The notes under the pieces are model-generated. The model was not told where the DNA came from and did not search any database. It saw only the letters and a program-made list of their open reading frames with translations. The position numbers were made by a program, and so were the translations under genes. DNA of 64,000 nt, from NCBI RefSeq assembly GCF_030709675.1, contig NZ_JAUZQD010000002.1, positions 124,001 through 188,000 of the forward strand, read 5' to 3'. This DNA is from Symbioplanes lichenis (GTDB taxonomy: Bacteria; Actinomycetota; Actinomycetes; Mycobacteriales; Micromonosporaceae). Within the stretch, counting starts at the first letter, position 1. Each line of letters starts with the position of its first letter. This document shows, one piece after another, positions 53,828 to 61,776 of the stretch.

Positions 53828-54601
53828 GTGTTCGCGCATGAGACAGGTTCCGGCACCCCGGTGGTGCTTCTCCACGGCTTCGGTCTCGACCACCGGAGCT
53901 TGCTCCCGCTGGATCCGGCCTTCGCCCGCTCCGGCCCGTGGCGCCGCGTCTATCTCGACCTGCCCGGCGCCACCGGCACCCCGGCCGGGGCGATCAGCAG
54001 CGCGCAGGAGGTCGCCGACGCGGTGACGGACGAGATCCGCGCGCGCCTCGGTGACGAGCCCTTCGCCGTGCTGGGCAACTCGTTCGGCGGCATGATCGCC
54101 CGTCACGTCGCCCACGCGCTGCGCCCGCAGGTGCTCGGGCTCGCCACCGTCGCCGGCGTCTTCGTCGCACCGCGCGCCGAGCGGGCCGTCCCGCCCCGCA
54201 CGGTGCTCCACCGCGCGCCGGAGATCGAGCCGCTGCTCGGCGCCCACCTCGCCACCTATCGCGAGGACGCCGTCGTCGAGTCGGCCGCCGACGCCCGGGC
54301 CTTCCTCGACCACGTCCTGCCCGGCATCGAGGGCGCCGACCAGGACGCCCTGGGCCGCATCGCGCAGAGGTACGCGCTCGACCGCGAGCCGGAGGACGCC
54401 GCACCCTTCGTGCAGCCGAGTCTGCACATCACCGGCCGGCAGGACGACGTCGTCGGCTGGTCGGACGCGTGGCGCCGCGTCGGGCACTATCCCCGGGCGT
54501 CGTTCGCCGTGCTCGACGCGGCCGGGCACAACATCGTCTCCGAGCAGCGGGAGCTGTGCTGCGCCCTGATCGCCGACTGGCTGACCCGGATGCGCCCCTA
54601 G
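53828..54601 (+). CDS. Alpha/beta hydrolase
   Basis: The 257 residues have the oxyanion motif LLHGFGLDHRS, the nucleophile elbow GNSFGG (S85), and the base histidine in LDAAGHNIVSEQ. It is an esterase or lactonase-like protein with no visible signal peptide and an unknown substrate. Its last four bases overlap the convergent ssuD gene. Confidence 0.9.
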   Translation: MFAHETGSGTPVVLLHGFGLDHRSLLPLDPAFARSGPWRRVYLDLPGATGTPAGAISSAQEVADAVTDEIRARLGDEPFAVLGNSFGGMIARHVAHALRPQVLGLATVAGVFVAPRAERAVPPRTVLHRAPEIEPLLGAHLATYREDAVVESAADARAFLDHVLPGIEGADQDALGRIAQRYALDREPEDAAPFVQPSLHITGRQDDVVGWSDAWRRVGHYPRASFAVLDAAGHNIVSEQRELCCALIADWLTRMRP

Positions 54602-55740
54602 CGGGCGACTCCGGCGAAGGGGACGCTCGCCGCCGTCGTGCCCACGTCGCCGGCCGGGTGGCGCCACAGGCCCCGGCGGCGCAGCTCGGGCAGGACGCCT
54701 TCGCCGAACCAGTACGCCTCCTCGAGGTGCGGATAGCCCGACAGGATGAACTCGGTGATGCCGAGGGCGGCGTACTCCTCGATGCGGTCGGCGATCTCGG
54801 TGTGGCTGCCCACCAGGGCCGTCCCCGCGCCGCCGCGGACCAGCCCGACGCCCGCCCACAGGTTCGGGCTCACGACCAGCCCGTCGCGGTTGCCACCGTG
54901 CAGATCGAGCATCCGGCGCTGCCCCTCCGACTCGCTGCGCCGCAGCCCCTCCTGCACCTTGGCGATGTCGGCCGGCGAGATGCCGCGCAGCAGCCGCTCC
55001 GCCTCGGCCCACGCCGCCTCGCCGGTGTCGCGGGCGATCACGTGCAGGCGGATGCCGAAGCGCAGGCCCGGGTTGAGCGTCCGGATCCAGTCGAGCTTGT
55101 CCTTGACCTGCGCGGGCGGCTCGCCCCAGGTCAGATAGACGTCGGCGTGATCGGCCGCCACCGGGCCCGCCGCCTTCGACGAGCCGCCGAAGTACACCTC
55201 GGGCACCGGGTCGGGCAGGCGGCTCAGCTTCGCGCCCTCCACGCGCAGGTGCTCGCCTTGGTGGTCCACGGTCTCGCCGCGCCACAGGGCTTTCACGATG
55301 CTGAGGAATTCCGCCGTACGGGCGTAGCGCGCGTCCTTGTCGAGAAAGTCCCCGTACGCCCGCTGCTCGTGCGACTCCCCGCCCGTCACCACGTTGAGCA
55401 GCAACCGGTTGCCGCTGAGCCGCTGGAACGTCGACGCCATCTGCGCCGCGAGCGTGGGGGAGATCAGCCCCGGCCGGAACGCCACCAGGAACTTGAGCCG
55501 CTCGGTCACCTCGCTCAGCATGGCCGTGGTCAGCCAGGCGTCCTCGCACCACGCCCCGGTCGGCGTCAGCGCCCCGGCGAAGCCGAGCTGCTCGGCGCTG
55601 CGCGCGATCTGCCCGAGATAGCCGATGCTCAGCGGCCGGATGCCCCCGGCGGATCCGACGGGCGTCCCGTGCCCGCCGCCGACGATGTCCCGGCTGTCGC
55701 CGTTGGTGGGCAGGAACCAGTGAAAGACAAGCTCAGCCAT
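54598..55740 (-). CDS. ssuD: FMNH2-dependent alkanesulfonate monooxygenase
   Basis: The 380 residues match SsuD: FHWFLPTNGDSRDIVGG near the N-terminus, SAEQLGFAGALTPTGAWCED, FLVAFRPGLISPTLAAQMAS, LNVVTGGESHEQRAYGDFLD and ERIEEY-like SHTEIADRIEEYAALGITEF. It releases sulfite from alkanesulfonates. It sits 22 bases after the GlcD-type gene on the same strand, so it may be the last gene of the LysR-linked operon. No SsuE reductase is present. Confidence 0.93.
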   Translation of the reverse strand: MAELVFHWFLPTNGDSRDIVGGGHGTPVGSAGGIRPLSIGYLGQIARSAEQLGFAGALTPTGAWCEDAWLTTAMLSEVTERLKFLVAFRPGLISPTLAAQMASTFQRLSGNRLLLNVVTGGESHEQRAYGDFLDKDARYARTAEFLSIVKALWRGETVDHQGEHLRVEGAKLSRLPDPVPEVYFGGSSKAAGPVAADHADVYLTWGEPPAQVKDKLDWIRTLNPGLRFGIRLHVIARDTGEAAWAEAERLLRGISPADIAKVQEGLRRSESEGQRRMLDLHGGNRDGLVVSPNLWAGVGLVRGGAGTALVGSHTEIADRIEEYAALGITEFILSGYPHLEEAYWFGEGVLPELRRRGLWRHPAGDVGTTAASVPFAGVAR

Positions 55741-55762
55741 GCGCCGAGAGTATCCCCTTCTC

Positions 55763-57124
55763 CTATCGAAAAGGTAGAGCCGGGGTGGGAGAGCCGGAAG
55801 GAAAGACCTTGCCGGGGTTGAGGATGCCGCGCGGGTCGAAGAGGTCTTTGAGGCCGCGTTGCAGGGCGTGCTGGACCGGGCCCAGCTCGGCCGCCAGCCA
55901 CTCGCGTTTCAGCGTGCCGACCCCGTGCTCGCCGGTGATCGTGCCGCCGAGCTTGAGGGCCAGGTCGAAGATGGCGTCGGCGGCGGCCGCGGCGGCGGGC
56001 GGGATGCCCGGCTCGGCGGGGTCGGTGACGATGAGGGGGTGGACGTTGCCGTCGCCGGCGTGGGCGAGGGTGCAGATGCGGACGTCGTGGGTGGCGGCGA
56101 TCTCCGTGATGCCGGCGATGGCCTCGGCGACGCGGGAGCGGGGGACCGCGATGTCCTCGATCAGCACCCGGCCGAGGCGCTCGATCGCGGGCAGGGCCTG
56201 GCGGCGGGCGGCCAGCAGGTCGGTGCCGGTCGTGCTGACCTCGACGGAGGTGGCGGTGGGGGCCAGGGCGGCGGCCACCAGCTCGCCCTCGCCGGCGCCG
56301 TCGGTCTGGACGATGAGCAGTGCGCCGCCGCGGGCGGCCAGGGTGGAGCCGGTCGCGGCGTCGATGGCGGCGATCGTGGCGGCGTCGAGGAGCTCGGCCA
56401 GCACCGGCTGGACGGGCAGGCGGGCGCACGCCGTGGCGGCCGCGCCGGCGTCCGGGAAGGCGGCGGCGACGGTGGCCCGGGCGGGCGGGATCACGCGCAG
56501 GCGCAGGGTCGCGCCGACGACGACGCCGAGGGTGCCTTCACTGCCGACGAAGAGGCCGGTCAGGTCGTAGCCGGCGACGCCCTTGACCGTGGCCGTGCCG
56601 GTGCTGATCCGGCGGCCGTCGGCCAGGACCACGTCGAGGCCGAGGACGGAGTCGCGGGTGACGCCGTACTTGGCGCAGCGCAGCCCGCCCGCGTTGGTCG
56701 CGATGTTGCCGCCGATGGTGGAGATCTCGAAGCTGGCCGGGTCGGGGGCGTACCCGAGGCCGTGTTCCGCCGCCGCCCGGTCCAGGTCGGCGGTGATCAC
56801 GCCCGGCTCGACGACCGCGACGCCGTCGACAGGGTCGATCGCCAGGATGCGGTTCATCCGGGACAGGTCGAGGACCACGGTGCCGGCGCCCGCGGTGGCC
56901 GCGCCGGTCATGCTCGTGCCGGCGCCGCGGGGCACGACGGGCGTACCCGCCGTGTGGGCCGCCCGCAGGACGGCTTGGACCTCCGCGGGGTCCGCCGGGA
57001 AGACGACCGCCGCCGGCTCGCCGGGGGGAGACCAACCCGATCGGTCGGTACGCCGCGACGCCCGCACGTCCGCGTCCACACTGAACGCCACGCCGGTCCC
57101 CGCCAGCCACCCGGGAGCCGTCAC
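55763..57124 (-). CDS. GlcD-type FAD-linked 2-hydroxyacid dehydrogenase
   Basis: The 453 residues have a PCMH FAD domain (VVPRGAGTSMTGAATAGAGT, SFEISTIGGNIATNAGGLRC, GVAGYDLTGLFVGSEGTLGV) and the C-terminal oxidase domain with CTLAHAGDGNVHPLIV and GTITGEHGVGTLKREWL. The family oxidises glycolate, D-lactate and other D-2-hydroxyacids. No iron-sulfur partner (GlcF) is encoded. The GTG overlaps the stop of the reductase-sulfurtransferase fusion gene, so a substrate linked to that enzyme, such as 3-mercaptolactate, is a reasonable guess but unproven. Confidence 0.92.
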   Translation of the reverse strand: MTAPGWLAGTGVAFSVDADVRASRRTDRSGWSPPGEPAAVVFPADPAEVQAVLRAAHTAGTPVVPRGAGTSMTGAATAGAGTVVLDLSRMNRILAIDPVDGVAVVEPGVITADLDRAAAEHGLGYAPDPASFEISTIGGNIATNAGGLRCAKYGVTRDSVLGLDVVLADGRRISTGTATVKGVAGYDLTGLFVGSEGTLGVVVGATLRLRVIPPARATVAAAFPDAGAAATACARLPVQPVLAELLDAATIAAIDAATGSTLAARGGALLIVQTDGAGEGELVAAALAPTATSVEVSTTGTDLLAARRQALPAIERLGRVLIEDIAVPRSRVAEAIAGITEIAATHDVRICTLAHAGDGNVHPLIVTDPAEPGIPPAAAAAADAIFDLALKLGGTITGEHGVGTLKREWLAAELGPVQHALQRGLKDLFDPRGILNPGKVFPSGSPTPALPFR

Positions 57125-58926
57125 GGTGTCGTCTCCACCGGGCGGTCCGGGTCCGAGCTCCACGCCGACCACGAGCCCGGATAGAGCGCGGCGTCGATGC
57201 CCGCGACGGCCAGCGCCGCGATCTCGTGGGCGGCGGTCACGCCCGAGCCGCAGTAGACGCCGACCCGCTCGCCCGCCAGGTCGGCGAACCTTTCCGAAAG
57301 GTCCGGCCGGAACACGGGTACGTCCCCCGCGACCAGGTTCTCGCCGGTGGGCCGGCTCACCGCGCCCGGGATGTGCCCGGCTCGGGGATCGATCGGTTCC
57401 ACCTCGCCGCGGTAGCGCTCGCCGGCCCGGGCGTCGAGCAGCACCCCGGTCGCCGGCAGCGCGGCGGCCTCGTCGGCGGTCAGCGTCGGCAGGTGCCCGG
57501 GGGAGAGCGTGATCTGGCTCGGCGGCTGCGGCGCGGCAGTGCCGGTCGCCTGCGCGAAGCCCTCGGCTGCCCAGGCCGCGAGACCGCCGTCGAGGATGCG
57601 GACGCCGGTGATCCCGGCCCAGCGCAGCAGCCACCAGGCGCGGGCGGCGGCGAGACCGCCGCTGTTGTCGTAGACGACGACGCCCCGGCTGCGGGTGATG
57701 CCCCAGCGCCGCGTGTGGGCCTGCAGGTCGGCGACGTCAGGCAGCGGGTGGCGCCCGGCGCCGGGCTCGTGCGGCCCGGCCAGCTCGGTGTCGAGGTCGA
57801 CGTAGACCGCGCCCGGCAGGTGACCCTCGCGGTAGTGCTCCTCGCCGTGCGGGTCGCCGAGGGCCCACCGGACGTCGAGCAGCACCGGCGGCTGCGGCCC
57901 GGCCAGGCGCCGGTGGAGCTCGGCCGCCGTCACCAGCACCTCCGCACGGCGGTCGGCCAGGGCCGGGAGCGTGGCGAGCAGGTCGGCGTCGTCCAGCGAT
58001 CCGGCGGCGACCCCGTCCGCGTACGCCCGTTGCACCCGGGCCTGGATCGCTGCGTTCAGGGGCGCCTCGGCGCCGGAGAGCCGGGCCAGGAGCACGACCT
58101 CGCCGTGCAGGTAGTCGGTCTCGGGGGCGGCGCCCCGGGCGAGGCTCTGCCACGTGGAGTTGTGCCCGCGCGGGTACCCGGGCAGCTCGGCGACGTGGAA
58201 GTCGCCGGTGTCCGGGGTCTCGACGGCGACGCCCGCGGCGGCGAACACCTCCCGGGCCTCCCGCCGCAGCTCGGCGAGGGCCCGCTCACGCAGCTCGGAG
58301 CCGCCGTAGAGCGCGTCGAGGCCGTTGTAGAGGTTCCCGAGGAGCTTGCCGGCCTTGTAGGGGGCGATGTCGGCGACCTCCCGCACGTCGAACCCGCCGG
58401 CCCGCAGCTCGGCGGCGGCGACGGCACTGCGCGCGGTCGAGCCGAGCCAGAGCACGGCGGGCACCGGGGCGCCGGGGGAGAGGACCGTGCCGGCCTCGGT
58501 GTACTGGGCGGGGATCCAGATCACGGCCCCGATCACCTCGGCGAAGAACCGCAGGGCGGCCCGCTCGTTGGCCAGCCCGTTCTGCACGGTCAGCAGCGGG
58601 AGGTCGGTGCCCGCGAGGCCGGTGCTGCCGTCGGTGCGCTTGACGGGGCGCCAGGCCCACGCGCGTACGGCGGCCTCGGTGTCCTGGCTCTTGACCGCGA
58701 GCACGAGGACGTCGCCCTCGCGCAGCTCGACGTCGCCGGGACCGGCCGCCACGGGCAGTCGCACGGGGCGGGGCCCGTCGGGACGTACATAGGTGAGGGG
58801 CCCGGACCGCAGCGCCGTGAGCTGGGCGCCGCGCGCGACCAGCAGCACGTCCCGGCCCGCGGTGTGCAGCTCGGCGGCGAGCGACGCCCCGACCGCGCCC
58901 GCCCCGATGATGACCAGGCGCCTCAT
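57121..58926 (-). CDS. Fusion of ketopantoate-reductase-like domain and 3-mercaptopyruvate-type sulfurtransferase
   Basis: This is a 601-residue chain. Residues 1-325 form a PanE/ApbA-type 2-oxoacid reductase: IIGAGAVGASLAAELHTAGR (NADP fold), LLTVQNGLANE, and YKAGKLLGNLYN with the catalytic lysine at 194. Residues 330-601 are a tandem rhodanese: LLDVRWALGDPHGEEHYREG is typical of the inactive first half, and C559 in VYCGSGVTAAHE is the mercaptopyruvate-type catalytic loop. No stop or start separates them. I know both as separate proteins. The start at 58926 follows GGGGAAAC; ATG 58944 and ATG 59013 (overlapping the hydrolase stop) are alternatives. Confidence 0.88.
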   Translation of the reverse strand: MRRLVIIGAGAVGASLAAELHTAGRDVLLVARGAQLTALRSGPLTYVRPDGPRPVRLPVAAGPGDVELREGDVLVLAVKSQDTEAAVRAWAWRPVKRTDGSTGLAGTDLPLLTVQNGLANERAALRFFAEVIGAVIWIPAQYTEAGTVLSPGAPVPAVLWLGSTARSAVAAAELRAGGFDVREVADIAPYKAGKLLGNLYNGLDALYGGSELRERALAELRREAREVFAAAGVAVETPDTGDFHVAELPGYPRGHNSTWQSLARGAAPETDYLHGEVVLLARLSGAEAPLNAAIQARVQRAYADGVAAGSLDDADLLATLPALADRRAEVLVTAAELHRRLAGPQPPVLLDVRWALGDPHGEEHYREGHLPGAVYVDLDTELAGPHEPGAGRHPLPDVADLQAHTRRWGITRSRGVVVYDNSGGLAAARAWWLLRWAGITGVRILDGGLAAWAAEGFAQATGTAAPQPPSQITLSPGHLPTLTADEAAALPATGVLLDARAGERYRGEVEPIDPRAGHIPGAVSRPTGENLVAGDVPVFRPDLSERFADLAGERVGVYCGSGVTAAHEIAALAVAGIDAALYPGSWSAWSSDPDRPVETTP

Positions 58927-59009
58927 GCTGTTTCCCCGGGGCATGCCCTCCCGGCCCTCGCGGTGCGGGTCATCGTGCGGCTCACGGCCGTGTCGCTCGG
59001 TGCGGTCGC

Positions 59010-59735
59010 TCATGCCGCAACCGCGATCGCGGGAAGATCGGTGCCCAACCGGAGGCGCTCCAGGAACTGCACGACCAGCGCGGCGACCGTGCGATGGGTC
59101 ACGTCGTTGAGGATGTCGTGGCGGCCGCCCTCGATGACGGTCAGCGCGGCGACCGGGCCAGCGGGGTAGCGGCCGCGGGCCTGCGCGAGCGGGCTGATCA
59201 GGTCGGCGCTGCCGTGCAGGCCCAGCACCGGTACGCCGATCGCTTCGGTTTCCCCCGCCAGCTCGGCCGGAACCGGGGCCGACGAGAGGCTGCCCGCGCC
59301 GCTCAGCACGCGCTGGTGGTTCGGGCAGGCCGTGCGCGCCTCGATGTCGGCCTCGGCCCACGCCTGCGGGCTCGCCTCGTGGCCGCCCAGGTCGATCCCG
59401 AAGGCGGGCGCCCGGCGCGACGCCGGCAGCCCCGCCAGCACGAGACCGTCGAGCCCCGGCGTGCCCCGGGCGGCGAGCGCCAGCGCGAACAGCGCACCCG
59501 TGTCCGAGCCGATCACCACGTGCGGGCCAATGTCGCTCAGCAACAACTTCTCCGCCGCCGCGAAGCTCGCCGTCAGGTCGGTGGTGACGTCGGGCAGCAC
59601 CCGGACCCGGTAGGCGTCGGCGGCGAGGCGGCGGCCGAACCGCGCGTACACCTCGGGGGTCTCACCCCGCCCCGCCGCGACGACGACGGTGCCGCGCGGG
59701 TTGATCCCCTCGGGCTCGTTCCACTGGTCGCTCAT
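59010..59735 (-). CDS. Alpha/beta-hydrolase-fold protein with GSDTG elbow
   Basis: The 241 residues are a small hydrolase fold: GTVVVAAGRGETPEVYARFG, VVIGSDTGALFALALAARGT, and GRHDILNDVTHRTVA near the base histidine. At the nucleophile position the motif is G76-S-D78-T-G80, so Asp78 rather than Ser would be the nucleophile. It is the first gene of the operon divergent from the LysR gene. The ATG at 59735 has AGGAT upstream. Confidence 0.85.
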   Translation of the reverse strand: MSDQWNEPEGINPRGTVVVAAGRGETPEVYARFGRRLAADAYRVRVLPDVTTDLTASFAAAEKLLLSDIGPHVVIGSDTGALFALALAARGTPGLDGLVLAGLPASRRAPAFGIDLGGHEASPQAWAEADIEARTACPNHQRVLSGAGSLSSAPVPAELAGETEAIGVPVLGLHGSADLISPLAQARGRYPAGPVAALTVIEGGRHDILNDVTHRTVAALVVQFLERLRLGTDLPAIAVAA

Positions 59736-59793
59736 GCTGTGATCCTGTCCGCCCGCGCCCGCCCGCGTCCAACAACGATCCGCGATCGTCATC

Positions 59794-59826
59794 GACAACA
59801 GTCTGTTATCAATCGGTTGCTAGCGT
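59794..59826. promoter_or_regulatory. LysR-type dyad and leaderless -10 between divergent genes
   Basis: GACAACAG-T-CTGTTATC at 59794-59810 is a near-perfect dyad (7 of 8 pairs) of the T-N11-A kind bound by LysR proteins. TAGCGT at 59821-59826 lies 7 bases before the LysR ATG at 59834. Confidence 0.55.
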
Positions 59827-59833
59827 CCCGGTC

Positions 59834-60670
59834 ATGGGACCTGTACTCGACATCGTGGCCCTGCGCAGCCTCGTCGGCGTGGCCGATTGCGGGGGCTTCC
59901 ACCGCGCCGCCGAGGCGCTGTGCCTGAGCCAGCCGGCCGTGAGCCAGCACGTCCGGCGCCTCGAGAAGGCGGTCGGCCGGCCCCTCGTCGAGCGCCGGGG
60001 CCGGGGCGCCGCCTTCACCGCCGAGGGTCAGCTGCTCCTGGCCGACGCCCGGCGGATCCTGACGGCCCACGACGACGCCGTCCGCCGCCTGGTGCGGCCC
60101 GTCGTGACGACTGTCACCGTGGGGACGACCGAGCACGCCGCCGATCTCATCCTGCCGATCGTCACGGCCGCCCTCGACGGGCTGGAGGTCCGCTTCCGCG
60201 TCGACCGCACCGCGCGCCTCGACGAGGCCGTCGACCGGGGCACCCTCGACCTGGCCGTGGCGATGTCCGAGGTCTCGGGCGCGGTCACCGAGCCGGTCGG
60301 GTCGCTGCCGCTGACCTGGTACGCCGCGCCGGCCTTCAAGCAGCCGGCGCCCGGCGCGCCCTGGCCGGTCGTCGCGATCGAGCAGCCCTGTCTGCTCCGC
60401 AAGCGCGCCCTGGAGGCGCTGACCGCGCAGGGCATGAGCCCGTACGTGGTCTGCGACGCCGGTTATTCCGCGGGGGTCACCAACGCCGCCCGCGCCGGGC
60501 TGGGCGTGGCCCTGCTGGCCGACACCGGCGACGCGCCGGAGGGGCTGACCGCCCGCCCGGACCTGCCGCCCGTGCAGCCCGCCGCCCTCGGCTTCCGCAC
60601 GCGGCAGGGCGCCGACCGGGAGCTGGCCGCCACGGTGCGCGGGGCCCTGCGCACCGCTCTGGCCGCTTGA
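59834..60670 (+). CDS. LysR-family transcriptional regulator
   Basis: The protein has 278 residues. The winged helix-turn-helix (ALRSLVGVADCGGFHRAAEA, LCLSQPAVSQHVRRLEKAVG) is canonical. The effector domain is slightly short and includes AGYSAGVTNAARAGLGVALL. It is divergent from the hydrolase/fusion/GlcD/ssuD genes and probably controls them through the dyad at 59794-59810, sensing a sulfur or carboxylate metabolite (inference). Confidence 0.92.
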   Translation: MGPVLDIVALRSLVGVADCGGFHRAAEALCLSQPAVSQHVRRLEKAVGRPLVERRGRGAAFTAEGQLLLADARRILTAHDDAVRRLVRPVVTTVTVGTTEHAADLILPIVTAALDGLEVRFRVDRTARLDEAVDRGTLDLAVAMSEVSGAVTEPVGSLPLTWYAAPAFKQPAPGAPWPVVAIEQPCLLRKRALEALTAQGMSPYVVCDAGYSAGVTNAARAGLGVALLADTGDAPEGLTARPDLPPVQPAALGFRTRQGADRELAATVRGALRTALAA

Positions 60671-60678
60671 CCGGACCT

Positions 60679-61448
60679 TCACCAGCGCAGGGGGAGGGCG
60701 ACCGGCCCCCGGACGTTGATCGACCGCCGGATCGGGATGCCGCGCCCGGGGTCGGGGGCCGGCCCGGGCAGCCGCCCCACCAGGCCAGCGCGGCGACGAC
60801 GTCGCTGATCAGGTCGCCGGTGGGCGTGGCGCGACGACGCCGGGCGTACGCGATCAGCATCAGCTGGAAGGCGACGACGGTCCGCGCGGCGGCCGCCTCC
60901 TCGGCCTCGATGCAGTCGCTGCCGCCCAGGGCGAACAGGCACTCGCTGCCCTCCCGGGCCGTCGCCACGTCCTCCGCCGCGAACCCGAACACCCCGGCGG
61001 CGGTCTCGGCGGGCAGCGGCCCCGAGAACCGGGCCACCAGATCGGCCCGCCCGTCATCCGCGAACGTGCCGGCCAGCGCCGCGGCCCGCGCCCGGATCCC
61101 CGGCTCGAGGCCCTTGATGCGCCCGGCGGCGGTCAGATGCCGCGCGTACGGCTCCCGCAGCCGCCGATGCACCGCGGCGTCGGAGGTCACATGGTCGGCG
61201 GATACCCATCGGCCAGCGCGGCGCGTCGCCGGGTAGAGCTCCCGGAACGGGCGCAGCGTGTTGACCGACGAGAACCCGGCCGGATCCTTGAGGATCGCGT
61301 CCACGTCGGCGAACCGGTTGACCACCCAGGCGTCCAGCCGCGGCGAGAAGAACACAGGCTCCCGGCGCCGCGCCTGCTCGTAGAACGGGTACGGATCCTC
61401 GACGTGCGCGCCGAGCGGGTCGTAGCTCGCCGCGAGCTCACTGGTCAC
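60679..61448 (-). pseudogene. Cytochrome P450 with central deletion
   Basis: The gene starts normally (GTG after TGGAGGA, then YDPLGAHVEDPYPFYEQARR, VVNRFADVDAILKDPAGFSS) and reads through about 230 residues to LISDVVAALA. In a second frame it resumes only at RLPGPAPDPGRGIPIRRSIN and the family end NVRGPVALPLRW. The I-helix AGxDT, the ExxR motif and the heme-cysteine loop, about 140 residues, are gone, with a frame change at the junction (about 60765-60785). The product cannot bind heme. Confidence 0.85.
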
Positions 61449-61758
61449 TCCTCCAGAGTGGACGCGGGCCCGCCGCGCAGGAAGGCCGCGCCGAGGAAGA
61501 GCGCGAAGAGCAGGGCGCCACATAGAGGGTGGCGGCGATCTCGCGGTTGGACCGGCCGTCGGCGAGCGCCCGCAACACTTCGAGCTCGCGGAGGCTGAGG
61601 GGCTCGGAGGGCGTACGCGGGACCGCACGGGCCGGACGCGGCCGCCGGCTGACGATCACGGCGGCGAGCACCGCGAGGAGCACGCCGCACACCGGGGCCA
61701 GCCACCACTCGCGGGCGCCGTACTCGACCAGGCCGAACAACAGCCCGGTCAGCACCAT
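61445..61758 (-). pseudogene. Membrane LuxR-type regulator remnant joined to another gene's end
   Basis: It begins with hydrophobic segments (LLFGLVEYGAREWWLAPVCG) and a LuxR helix-turn-helix opening (PLSLRELEVLRALADGRSNR, EIAATLYVA). It then loses the recognition helix. In another frame the DNA continues as ALLFALFLGAAFLRGGPAST, like the last helix of a transporter, ending at a TGA that overlaps the P450 GTG. I read a deletion that fused two genes near 61522. Confidence 0.6.
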
Positions 61759-61776
61759 GAATCACACAAGGCGACC

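Noticed and set aside
55741..55790. Second cysteine leader or shared operator before ssuD
   Set aside because: The region upstream is the coding end of the GlcD-type gene; no Cys-rich short ORF is present and resemblance to the 43235 inverted repeat is limited to a few bases.
57121..58926. Two separate genes (panE and sseA-like) instead of a fusion
   Set aside because: No stop codon and no ribosome site plus start separate the domains near residue 325; the linker reads in one frame.
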